Shown here piece by piece: positions 12,680-22,617 of a stretch of DNA of 64,000 bases. A program made the position numbers and the translations under genes. The notes under the pieces are model-generated. The model did no database searches, had not been told where the DNA came from, and saw only the letters and a list, made by a program, of their open reading frames with translations. How positions within the stretch are numbered: the first letter of the stretch is position 1; every line of letters starts with the position of its first letter. This DNA is from Zopfochytrium polystomum (Eukaryota; Chytridiomycota; Chytridiomycetes; Chytridiales; Chytridiaceae), in the NCBI GenBank assembly GCA_025765615.1, contig JAIVFJ010000012.1:372001-436000 (forward strand), read 5' to 3'.

Positions 12680-14686
12680 TCACTGCCGCACCGCCACAAT
12701 GTGCTTTTTCCTTTTGTGAACTTCCGGCACCGTGCCTGGTGCGCTGTTCCTGATGTTGTTGCGCTCCCTCCGACTTTGGCCTCTGACAATGGCGTCTTTC
12801 GTCTTCTTTGCGTTGACGATCGCCTTTGGTATTTGTCGTTGTCTAAAAGGGTGAAAAAACGGTTCGGAATGCGCGTCGGTTGCAGCGTCAGTAACGAGAA
12901 AGTGATTGCAAAAAAATTCAAGCCCGGAAAAACAAGTTCGTACTTGTCGATTGCCTTCAGCTGCGGCATGTACTTGTAACGCTCCTTGAGCGCCTTCTTG
13001 TACTCAAACGCGGCTTCTTCTCGTGGCGCAAGCTATTGTACGAGTCAGTTGCAACTCAAACGCGCAAACGAGAAAAAAAAAGAAAAAAAGAAAAAAAAAA
13101 AGAGTGCAATCTAGCATCCCCATGGCACGTACCGCTCCGAGCTTCGCGTCCGCCTCGGCCTTCCAGAGTCGAATGTTTCCGTCGTCACTACCGGACAAGA
13201 CAAACTTGGAGTCCATTGTGTACTTGACACAAAAGATTTTCTGCATTCGCTTCGTGGAATAAATGTCGCGGCTGGTGCCGTTTTTCACATCAAAGATGCG
13301 GATCGAACGATCGTAAGAGCCCGATACAATCTGTTGCCCAGTGGGAGAGTAGTCAAGGTCGAGGCTGAAAATTTGTTCGAGTAAGCGGAACGCCAGACAA
13401 ACAGAAGAAAAATAGTCTTGCTCACACTGCAGAAACGTGGTCTTTGTAGATCTTTGTGGAGATCGTGAGGTTGCGCATGTCAAACGTGTACAGGTTGTGG
13501 TCCTCGTTCGCCTGTGCGCAAACAACAACAACATTGAGAAAGGGCACAACCGCCCACATAAAAAAAAAAGTACAAACCACAGTGAACATATACGCCTCCA
13601 TCGGATTCCATGCGATAGCGTTTGAACGAAGCTAAAGACAGACGTGCGCACATCAAGGGGATCAGACGCAGTTAGATAAGGTTTAAAGCAGTCGTCTCGT
13701 TTGACTTACCGCAAGCACGACTTTCGAGATGGGTTGGCTTGTTCTTATATCGTACAAAGTGATCGTCCGGTCAGAGCCCGACGAAGCGATAACGTTCGTT
13801 TCTGTTTGGTTGAATTTGACGCTTGTGATTGTTTCGGCGCCCCAAGATAGACTCATGATGGGCTCCGCGCGGTTGTGGTCCCATACATCGACTTGGGAGG
13901 CGGATGTGGCGAAAACGGGATCCCAGCGGTGGTGGTCTACTCCGCTGTGGAAGGGAACAAGGGGAAAACAAAAAACATTAGAGAAGCCAGGACAGCCTAT
14001 GCTCGATTCTGCTCACGTGAATGGAGAGTTGTGCGTATAGGTTTCCGTCGGCTGCAATACGATAGCGCCAGTGATATGAATTAAAACGAACGAAATCCAG
14101 CGAAAAACGTAGGATCGTACCTCCTCGCTTGCGCCGTCCCACAGCCGAACGACCTTATCATCGCCCACCGAAACCATCGACGACGGCGTATTCGGAACAA
14201 AGCAAACGCCCCGCACAAACCCGCGATGACCGATCGCCGACCAGCGGGTCTCCTGCTGCTGCAGGGACCACAGCCTGATCTCTCCGTCCGCGGATCCGGA
14301 CGCCAGCGCCGTCAGCTGGGTCGGGTGTTTGGCCATGCAGTACACGCCGTCGCGGTGGCCCGTCAGCGCGGCCATGAAGGGCTTTGCGAAGAGCCGCTCG
14401 AGCTTGGTGGCGTTCAGGGCCCGGATGTACTCGCGCGGCCGCTCGAAGGGGTGCTCCTCGGGGGCGAGGTTGCGGTGCATCCGTTTGAGGTCGTGTGCGC
14501 GGGGGCGGGTGTGCTCCTCGAACGATCGGGATATCGTTTTTATTTTCTGCGATGCGCGGGAGGAGGAAGCGAAGGAAGGGAGGGGGGTTCGGGTGAGGGA
14601 CGGACGTCCCTTGGTCAGCTGCTGGCGATCCTGGCAACGTGCCAGCCCGGAGGGGAAGAAGGCCGCATGCTGATCTCACTCACCAT
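12680..14686 (-). CDS. SOF1: DCAF13/Sof1 WD40 ribosome-biogenesis factor
   Basis: Nucleolar WD40 protein of the small-subunit processome, needed for 18S rRNA maturation. Exons complement(12680..12842, 12944..13032, 13133..13364, 13426..13511, 13578..13631, 13710..13944, 14017..14051, 14121..14546, 14684..14686) give 440 aa, close to human DCAF13. The N-terminus KIKTISRSFEEHTR and the block HPFERPREYIRALNATKLER are family signatures. WD repeats follow (GHRDGVYCMAKHP, VGDDKVVRLWD, GSDDGNIRLWKAEA), then the Sof1 tail KLGALAPREEAAFEYKK and a basic C-terminus ending KKHIVAVRQ. The start codon sits alone in its own exon, so a 137-bp intron follows ATG directly. The 100-bp intron at 13033-13132 contains a long A/T run. 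Confidence 0.95.
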
Positions 14687-14865
14687 GGCTGCCGCTATTT
14701 CGGCGGGACACAAAGGAGAAGAGGAAGAAAGAAAGAAAGGGAGGAAGCCATCTCGCCGCTGACTTGGTCCCTTCGACAAATCAAAACAAAAGCAAACTCT
14801 CACGTGATTGCAGACCACACGCTAATTAAACACTGAAAACAGGACTTAATAGCGGCCGCCTTGGA
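14687..14865. promoter_or_regulatory. Divergent promoter between SOF1 and the dehydratase gene
   Basis: Only 179 bp separate the two divergent start codons, so the genes probably share promoter elements. No specific site was identified. Confidence 0.4.
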
Positions 14866-15327
14866 ATGCGCCTGTCGATGCCTGCGTTGTCCGCCACGGG
14901 CCTCGGCCGCCTTTACGCGATCCGCAAACTCTCGACGACTACAACAGCAGCAGCAGCAACGCCGTCACCACCACCACCGCGCAGGCTCAGCGGCGACGAG
15001 CGCGACGCCCAGCTGGCGCCGCTGCTGCGATCGGGGTGGAAGCTGGTGCCCGCGGCGTCGTCGAGCCGCGGGGCCGACGCGATCTCCAAGACGTTCACGT
15101 TCAGCGGGCCGCCGCTGCGGCTGCAGAGCGGGTTCGTATCGGCGTTCGCGTTCATGGCGCGCGTGGCGATCGCGGCGGAGCAGGCGAACCACCACCCCGA
15201 GTGGTTCAACGTGTACGACCGGGTGGACGTGACCCTCACGACGCACGACGCGGGCGGGCTGAGCGAGCGTGACGTTTACCTGGCAAGGGTGATGGACGAG
15301 GCGGCGGCGGCGGCCGAGCGGGCCTGA
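14866..15327 (+). CDS. Pterin-4a-carbinolamine dehydratase
   Basis: Dehydrates 4a-hydroxytetrahydrobiopterin to recycle the pterin cofactor of aromatic amino-acid hydroxylases. Single exon, 153 aa. The core is clear: [18 protein letters not shown], then [26 protein letters not shown] with the catalytic His-His pair, [13 protein letters not shown] and [11 protein letters not shown]. The first 40 or so residues are extra to the small cytosolic enzymes, rich in Arg, Ser and Thr (KLSTTTT) and without acidic residues, so a mitochondrial presequence is plausible. The alternative ATG six codons downstream would keep most of it. The region is very GC-rich and creates long spurious frames on both strands. 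Confidence 0.92.
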   Translation: MRLSMPALSATGLGRLYAIRKLSTTTTAAAATPSPPPPRRLSGDERDAQLAPLLRSGWKLVPAASSSRGADAISKTFTFSGPPLRLQSGFVSAFAFMARVAIAAEQANHHPEWFNVYDRVDVTLTTHDAGGLSERDVYLARVMDEAAAAAERA

Positions 15328-16023
15328 CCGCATACGCACATGCATATGCATCCGCGCATAGTAGTGGGGGGTGGGGGGGTAAGCGTGGTAGTGTGCGTCA
15401 ATAATGACACAGAGCGTGCGTGCTTGGTTGAATGAAAGGTGCTTGCATGCATATGCATGCACATACAATTTTGTCCGTGTTGCGATCGGAATACGAATAC
15501 GGGGCAGGTTGATCCCCAAAAACGTTTGTGTGATACACGGATGTATAATACATGGAATAGAAAATAAAAAAATAAAAATTGATAATTGCGGGGCGGTCCC
15601 CTGTGCCTCAGCATGAAGCATGATCGTGTAATAAACACTGCAGGATTAAATAGAGAATAATAAAAAATAAATGTAAATACCCTGTTTGTTGTCGGTTGCA
15701 ATAGTGATATGCAGCCAGCCAACCAGCCAGCCAGGCCTGCCTTCCTTCCTCGCCTGATCAGCGCAAGACAGCGTTGCGTTGCGCAGACAGACAGAAACGA
15801 AATGATGATTGATTGATGGTTGGTGGTTGCATATATTCATCCCCTGAGATTGAAATAGTAGTATTGGGCACTCGAATAAATTTGTTTCTATTTTTGTTGA
15901 AAAAATCACCTAATGCGAGAGAGACTGTGAGACAGAGAGGTGGTGGAATAAACAAAAAACCAAAACAAAACAAAATGGAGAAGAGACAGGCAGCAGCAAG
16001 ACTGCAAGAGAGCGAGCGATCAT

Positions 16024-16067
<44 letters not shown>

Positions 16068-16141
16068 ACACACACACACACACACTTCTTGTTCGTTTCT
16101 TTCATTTTCCCATTCCAGCAGCACCAGCAGCAGCAGCAGGA
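15328..16141. other. Intergenic region rich in simple repeats
   Basis: About 0.8 kb, A/T-rich compared with its neighbours. It contains G-runs, ATGCAT repeats, a CCAG run near 15714-15735 and a long CA microsatellite. No credible gene was seen. Confidence 0.6.
16023..16085. repeat. CA/TG microsatellite
   Basis: An almost uninterrupted CA dinucleotide run of about 60 bp with one CTCA interruption, 56 bp upstream of the start codon of the methyltransferase-like gene, so it lies in its 5' UTR or promoter. Confidence 0.95.
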
Positions 16142-17329
16142 ATGCGGGCCGCCTCCTTAAACCCGACCTTCGCCAGCGGCGCCCTCCTCGTGGGCGTCGT
16201 CGTCCTCTCGCTCTCGACGCTGTACCTCTGGCACCTCGTCGGTACGCTCACGAAGGCCGTCTCCCGCTTGGACCCCGTCGATCGCCTGCGCGTGCCGCCG
16301 CCCGCCGCCATCAACGTGCCGCACGTCCCGCTCGGGTCGTCGCTGTCCCCCGCCGGCTCCGGCTCCTCCTCGTCCTCCGGCGCCGACTCCGTCAACGCCC
16401 TCAATGCCCTCCGCTACGTGCGCGCCTTCCCTCACCTGATGTTCTTCTACAACCTGCACGATCACGAGCGCAAGATCTACTCCCAGGAAGGCACCGACGG
16501 CGTGCTCGAATACGTCTTTGCGCACCTGACGCCGCGCGACAAGTACTACGTCGAGTTTGGCACCGAGAGCTGCAGCGAGTGCGTCTCGAAGCACCTGTGG
16601 GAGCGGTACGGATGGGACGGCCTGCTTCTGGACGGCAGCGGCAAGACTGGCGACTCGCGCGTGATCCACAACCACTATCTGCGCAGCGACAACATTGTCG
16701 ACCTGTTCCGAAAGTACAAGGTGCCCGAGAAGTTTGACTACCTGTCGGTGGACATTGACCGCAACGACTACTACGTGGCAAAGGCCATCTTCGAGGGTGG
16801 ATATAAGTGAGTTCTGTCTCCTTTTGCCTGTTGCAGCCCCCTGTTCCGCAAGTGCGGCGGACGTCGGAACACAAAAGTTTCTTCCAATTTTTTAAATGGG
16901 TATCCAAACAAAAAACGCACTTCCAAAATCAGACCTCAGTTTCTAAGCCTTGAAGTAAATCGCAACTTTGAGCTGCTAGAATCTTACGCCATCAAGCTCG
17001 ACGACGATATCATGTGGGACCACTCCGCGCGATTCGGGCAGTCGCCGCTAGCCGCCGCGCGGCTGATGAACCGGTTCGGGTACCAGATGGTCGGCTACGA
17101 CAAGCATGGCGTCAACTGCTTTTTTGTGCGCCGCGGGCGCGTCGTCGAGTACCTCCGCGAGAAGACCGGCTTCGACTACACAGAGGAGGAGGTGCAGATG
17201 CTGCTGCCGCAGTACGAGTACGTGTACTCGCCGCACCAGGAGCTGCACATCGGCTCTATCAAGGAGTTTAAGGAAAAGTTTGATGCCAAGGACTGGAACG
17301 TGATCGGACCTGACGGCGTGCCTGTTTGA
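16142..17329 (+). CDS. Membrane-anchored FkbM-like methyltransferase-domain protein
   Basis: Two exons, 16142..16806 and 16933..17329 (126-bp intron), encode 353 aa. Residues 10-37 form one hydrophobic segment (SGALLVGVVVLSLSTLYLW) typical of a type II signal anchor, followed by a Pro/Ser-rich stem. The globular part has KYYVEFGTESCSECVSKHLW, resembling the SAM-binding motif I of FkbM-type (Methyltransf_21) domains, then GLLLDGSGK, FDYLSVDIDRNDYY and FLSLEVNRNFE. This suggests a secretory-pathway luminal or surface protein with a Rossmann methyltransferase-like fold. Substrate and activity are unknown. A CA repeat sits just upstream. Confidence 0.7.
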
Positions 17330-17661
17330 TGACTATTTGATCACTAATTTTTTTTTTTTTTCCCGGTTTTTCATTCCTTCCCCCTTTTGTGGCCAAAACT
17401 TTTTCTATGCATCGACGGAATACAGTCTCATTTTCGCTTGAAATCTGGTTTGGAACCACAGCTCATCAATTTTTCGAGAACACGGAAAAGAGTAGCTGAG
17501 AAACTTTCAAGACCGTATTTACCTTCCAAGGAAAAAAGACGATGCGAAGGTTGAACTTCTTTGTGGAATGAATTGGCCAGAGGAAGACGGCGACTACGAC
17601 GCCATCGCAGTGCCGCCCATGGGTTTGGTGCGGTGCCACCCAATTTACTTGACTTGTCAGG
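17330..17661. other. Intergenic, no gene seen
   Basis: 330 bp between the methyltransferase-like gene and PPG1, with a T-run at 17350-17362. It presumably holds a terminator and a promoter. Confidence 0.4.
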
Positions 17662-19165
17662 ATGGTGCATAGCTTCGATCTGGACAGCTTCATCGAGCGC
17701 CTGTATCGGCGCGAGCTTCTCGAGGCCGGTGCAGTCAAGGAACTCTGCGAGAAGGCGAAGGAGGTTCTCATAGACGAGGGTAATGTTCGCTCGATATCAG
17801 CCCCAGCGACTCTTGTTGGTGACGTGCATGGGTCTGTAGGTCTTGGCACCGTGAATGATGAGCGAGCTGATCTTAACCCACAGGCAGTTCTACGATGTCC
17901 TGGAGATCTTCAAAATAGCAGGCAACTGCCCGGACACCAACTATGTGTTCCTCGGAGACTATGTGGACCGAGGATTGTACTCGGTGGAAACGATTACGCT
18001 CCTGACCTGTTTGAAGCTTCGCTACCCTGACCGCGTTACCCTCGTCCGTGGGAACCACGAGTCAAGAGCAATCACTCAGACCTACGGATTCTATACCGAA
18101 TGCCATCGGAAGTACGGAAACGCACTAGTCTGGTCGTATTTCACGGATATGTTTGACTACCTCGTGCTGTCCGTAGTTATTGATGACACCATATTGTGCG
18201 TTCATGGGGGTAAGAGTTGCAAGCATGCGTAAGTGATGCACTCATCACTGCTGAAACAGGCCTAAGCCCGTCCCTTCACACAATTGATCAGATTCGAGTC
18301 ATAGACCGCTTCCGAGGTATGTTTCTCTTATTTATGGCCCGGTCTGCTTTGGCTGAGCTTCGTGTTTTAATTTGCAGAGATACCTCATGAAGGGCCTATG
18401 GCCGATCTCGTTTGGTCTGATCCTATTCCCTCACCCCCAATGTCAGCGGGAGGTGCAGGCAGCGATGAGAAAGGCGACTTTCTGTTGTCTCCTCGAGGCG
18501 CCGGATACTTGTTTGGATCCGAAGTGACTCGTCGATTCCTTCACGTGAACGGCTTGGGCCATGTCTGCCGGGCACATCAGCTATGCATGGAAGGATACCA
18601 GGTATTTGCTCGAATCCAAACTCTATTCCAGTTCTCAGCCGGAGCTCTTTTGTGCACATAGATTCTGTTCGACGACCTGCTCTCCACCGTGTGGTCCGCT
18701 CCAAATTACTGTTATCGGGCAGGAAACATGGCTTCCGTCCTGGAAATCGGGCCGGGACTGGAGCGGTTTTTCAACGTTTTCGGTCCCTGTCCCGATCAGT
18801 TTCGCGAAACGCCTGCAAAAGAAGAGTCGTCGTCGGCGTCGTCCGCTGCAGTGGATGACGCGGGCGAAGCGCTTCGAGTTCAGGGATTGAGCGTTTCAGG
18901 CCTGAGCGCAGAAAAGCGGCCGCGGCGAGGGGGCGGTCGAGGTGCACTCGGTCGAGGGGGAAGGGGAGGCGGCATTCTGCCGTCCATTCCGGTTCCTGCT
19001 AATCCTGTCGTGTCGGGGCCAGGACCGGCCGGACTTCACGTGGACGAAATGGATGTTCCCGTGAACGCGTCTGGGTTCCCGAGGGTGAGCTGCGGCATCG
19101 ATTCACAAATATTCTCCACCCCCCACTGATTATTTCATTAGGTCATTACCGAGTATTTTTTGTAA
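17662..19165 (+). CDS. PPG1: PP2A-like serine/threonine phosphatase Ppg1
   Basis: Catalytic subunit of a fungal PP2A-type phosphatase. Exons 17662..17831, 17884..18209, 18260..18316, 18378..18601, 18662..19084 and 19142..19165 give 407 aa. The metallophosphatase core is intact: [81 protein letters not shown] and WSAPNYCYR. The pairing of [25 protein letters not shown] and [10 protein letters not shown] fits Ppg1 better than PP4 or PP6. The C-terminus is extended by about 120 residues with an RG/GGR-rich stretch and ends EYFL, the methylatable PP2A-type tail. That tail is encoded by a 24-nt last exon. In yeast, Ppg1 works with the FAR complex (established for the family, not visible here). Confidence 0.92.
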
Positions 19166-20109
19166 CCACTTTGGACGCACATGGACAGAAATAAATCGAG
19201 AAAACTCTCGAGAGGGAAACTGCAACTCCTCCTCACTACGAGAACTTTGAACAGACCGGCGGCGACCATTGGGGGCCAGTTGATTTGCGCCCAATGAAAC
19301 AAAAATGGCGATTCAAATCATCGAAAGGAGAAAGTTTATGAAGACCAAACAAATTTGTGGAATAATTGGTTACCATCGCGCCCATCAGGTTACGGATGCT
19401 GAATAAGAGTTGAAACCTTGCAAGTTGGGAATGTTGCTGGGTTTTGCGATCAAAGAGTGATACTTACTTTTGGAACTGGTGAAACTCCCGGTATGAATAA
19501 TATTTATCAGTAGTGGAAGGAGAAAGGAGGGAGGCGGTGTCCCTAGCTGAACTGAGAGGGGAAGAAGAAGTCTGTTATGAATAAATTATGCATAATGATC
19601 AAATGTAATAAAAAGGATGAGCATGACCAGCACACTGCGGCCAAGGATTGTACCTGTCTCCTGCCAAGTTGGCAGAGGCGGAGGAAAACCATTTACAGCT
19701 GTTTTCTGTTTTACTGTCCAGAGTATTTTGTCGACAGCTCAAGCCATTGCACGGGATGTACATCGGCGCAAGATTGCTCTCCGTGTGGGCATTGTGCAGA
19801 ACAGTCATGGGAGTCACAATAGGATAGGGGCTGTCTCATGCCTTGCCACTAACCAATGAGTTATTGTCGCTCAGAAGACAGCCCAGGTCTTTGATCGCCC
19901 TGAAAACAATGACGCCCTTCTAGTGCACTCTCGTTGTTCGTTTTTATTGCCCAAGTTCCAATCCTTTTTTCACACGCTGCTTTTCGCAGTCATAGTACTG
20001 GTTGCTGTGAGATTGATACACTTATTTCACCGTTAATGAGCATGAACCAGTGCTCCGAGTTTTCGAATTTGTTTTGAAGTCTGCAGTCCTGGGCAGCGAA
20101 GATTACCAC
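19166..20109. other. Gene-poor stretch
   Basis: About 0.9 kb with short frames and no recognisable product. It lies upstream of the broken FAD monooxygenase and might hold its decayed 5' half, but I cannot recognise an FAD-binding GxGxxG segment. Confidence 0.4.
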
Positions 20110-20655
20110 CCAACAGCAAGGGCTCCAAAAATTTCTCGTCGCCAATTCTGTGGCGTTTAGTCGTTTTCTTGCGTTGCCTCGTCCTTTGCCCAACTTCCTC
20201 CCCATGATCCGCGCGTCGAAACAAATCCTGCCACTCACCATCTACGACCTCGAAACCTTGCCCGTCTGGACAAGTACAATTGCGTCCTCGTCGGCGACGC
20301 CGTGCACGCTATGGTACCCTTCACGGGCAGGGCTGCAACGTCGCCCTCGAGGAAAGAACGTTCTCGCGACGCTCCTCGCAAGGTTCCCGACGCACCCGCA
20401 CACTACGTTCCAGCTGTTCCAAGACCTTCGGCACGACCGCGTCCGCAAGGCCGCCGAGGCCGCCCGCGCTCAGGGCAAGCGGCAATACTCGACGTCGCCG
20501 ACCGGAGCAAAGATTGGCCACATCGTGCTCAACGCCATGGCGTTTTTTTGCGTCCGCGACCGGCCGGCAACATGAGCTCGGCGTCCGTCCTCGGTTACGA
20601 TGGGATCGAGGCGGTGTCGCAGCTCCTCGCGAGGCGAGGGTACGACGCCATGTAA
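20110..20655 (+). pseudogene. FAD-dependent monooxygenase (hydroxylase) relic with frameshifts
   Basis: C-terminal half of a class A flavin monooxygenase (salicylate or 3-hydroxybenzoate hydroxylase-like). The frame with PLPNFLPMIRASKQILPL and YDLETLPVW is lost. The family motif VLVGDAVHAMVPF appears in another frame (about 20275-20325), then GCNVALEE in a third. The first frame returns with NVLATLLARFPTHPHTTFQLF and DLRHDRVRKAAEAARAQG, and the expected terminal segment SVLGYDGIEAV again needs another frame. Each break is explained by single-base loss, for example one missing C in the family's GQGCN codons. No intron fits. I call it a pseudogene; sequencing error is the alternative. The N-terminal FAD-binding half was not found. 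Confidence 0.7.
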
Positions 20656-22009
20656 AAATTGCACGCGCCTCGTTTGGGGAGTTTTACGTTTTTTGTCCTC
20701 TTTCCGGAGTGCTCTGTTTTTGTTAGGAATGATTCCCCGCTCCGAATCCGCGCGCTAATTAACTATCTGATGTTCATCGTTTCTGGTATTGAATCTAATA
20801 AGCGTCTCATACCATCTGAAAGCGCCCTCGTTCGGGCCGGTTATGTTTTTGGGGATATTGCCATAATTTTAAACTCGAAAGTGTTGTTGCAGCCTGAAAG
20901 AAAACACAAACGAAACGCTTGGCACTTTGAGCACACTTCCTTCCGCGATTTGCAACACCACTACGTACGCGCCCCCCACGCTACAGGTCTCTCCGCAGCT
21001 CTCCATCCTTTGCGACGCGTCTTTTCGAAATCACACACTAGATTCACTCCCAGCGGCCTGCAACACTGGCTTTATCACCCCTGTAAAGCAGTTGTCAATC
21101 GTGCAGCTCAGGAAAGGCTGTGGCGCTCAGCCGTGCTCGAAAAGGATCTTATCGCTCTCTACGTTGAAGTTGACCAAGTCACCGACAAGATCCACGCACC
21201 AACCAAGTAGTTTCGACCAACCGCAAGGAGCGAAACCTCGGCCTGGTCATCAAAGAATCGGTCACCGCGAAGCGGACAAAACCGGCGACGATTATGCAGC
21301 CGAATTAGCCCAGTTTGAGCGGGATTGCTTCTACGGAGTTCATCTGCATAGAGGGCGTTGATGTGAAGATATACTCAACTTCGATGTTGAAGAAAGCCAC
21401 CGATTCTTTCAGTCGTTGGGCCTATAAATTCTGTGAATAAAAAGTGTTGGAACAAATGCCACACCCGCAGCCGTACTGCGACCCTACCTTCGTTCGGCGC
21501 CAAAGTATTGGGCAATGCGCAAACCGTATTTAAATGTGGCAGAGGTCTGAGGCAAGTGCGGTTGCTCTTGTTCTGTGCCCCCTGCACCTTGGAACTACCG
21601 GAGAAATCACTTCGAAGTTTAATTATGAAACAGGGAAAATCGTATCCTGAGCACACGATCTACTGGCGCTACGAGCGGTGGCCATGTAGGCGGAGATGAA
21701 TCCAGACTGTGGGGATCGACGCCGTCGAGACAAGGCAGCTGATGGCATTGCGCGGAAGGACGGCGATGGCCCAATAGCGATGGGCATCTCACCCGCAATG
21801 AGGTGACTACTTGAACAGTGAGCAGGTTGAGAGGGGAGCACACTAGTCCCGCGTCGATGCCTACTGTACACTGACTGCGCACTGGACGGGAGAGCCCTCA
21901 CAGAAAGGGAAACCAGCCGTGGGAACACAAATGAATTGTGAGCATGGTGAGAGGACCATGAGACGCACAAGCCCAGTACAGTCTTTGCAGCGGTGCGCTG
22001 CGTGGTGTG
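20656..22009. other. Gene-poor stretch, possible further decayed sequence
   Basis: Open frames up to 180 codons occur on the plus strand (20659-21361) and one of 129 codons on the minus strand (21623-22012). None has a recognisable domain, a convincing start or splice structure. With broken genes on both sides this looks like degenerating sequence. Confidence 0.4.
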
Positions 22010-22365
22010 CAAAGACGAAGTCGTTTAACACAGACATTCACTTGGAAATAATCGTGGCGAGGCGGTCCTTTGTACGGGCAACTGCAATCCGGGCTGCGCA
22101 CCAGCATGGCATTTGTCTTCGTACTTCCAATGCGGCTCCTGGAGCCACTCGTGCCCTTCTTTCAGCCGCCACCTCTGCCTCGAGCCAGCTCGGGCAATGC
22201 TGTGCTCTCTCAGCCGCCTCCTGTCCCACTCGCTCATGTGGAAGTCCCTGCGGCCCAACTCCGATGGCGCACCAAACAGGCCTACAGGACTTGTTGCGGA
22301 CCTGTTCGGCAGGAGCTTTGGCAGCTCAGAAACACGCTGATGGAGGTCGGCGTGAGCGCCTAGAT
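22010..22365 (+). pseudogene. Superoxide-dismutase-like fragment (copy A)
   Basis: In one plus frame around 22200-22340 the sequence reads SHSLMWKSLRPN, a close match to the Fe/Mn-SOD metal-site helix (NHSLFW..L.P), then GAPNRPTGLVADLFGRSFGS, the linker and the RSFGS motif of the C-terminal domain. About 10 bp are missing after that motif relative to copy B, which shifts the frame. The continuation LMEVGVSA is therefore out of frame and soon stopped. It matches copy B at nucleotide level and is a truncated duplicate. Upstream coding could not be traced. Confidence 0.65.
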
Positions 22366-22617
22366 TCTGCAACTATTTAGGTGAGCGTCGACCGCTTCCC
22401 TTTCTCCATTCAGTCTCAGAGCTACCTCCTCCTCTTTCGCTTGATTTGAGACGTGTATGCACTGTATGCGCGTTTTTTTCTTTCACGGAACAAAAAAGTT
22501 CAGTTCTGGCGAGTCCAGATCGGTAAGTTGGGGTGCCACCGCCAGCCGGAAAAGCGCATTCTAGCTCTTTCGCTTGTCTTCTTCGTATTGTCTGTCCTTT
22601 TAGGCCCATTGGTAGAC

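Noticed and set aside
17662..19165. Calling the phosphatase PP4 or PP6
   Set aside because: [23 protein letters not shown] and CMEGYQI match Ppg1 more closely; PP6 has GDFVDRGYYSLET and PP4 GDFVDRGFYSVET.
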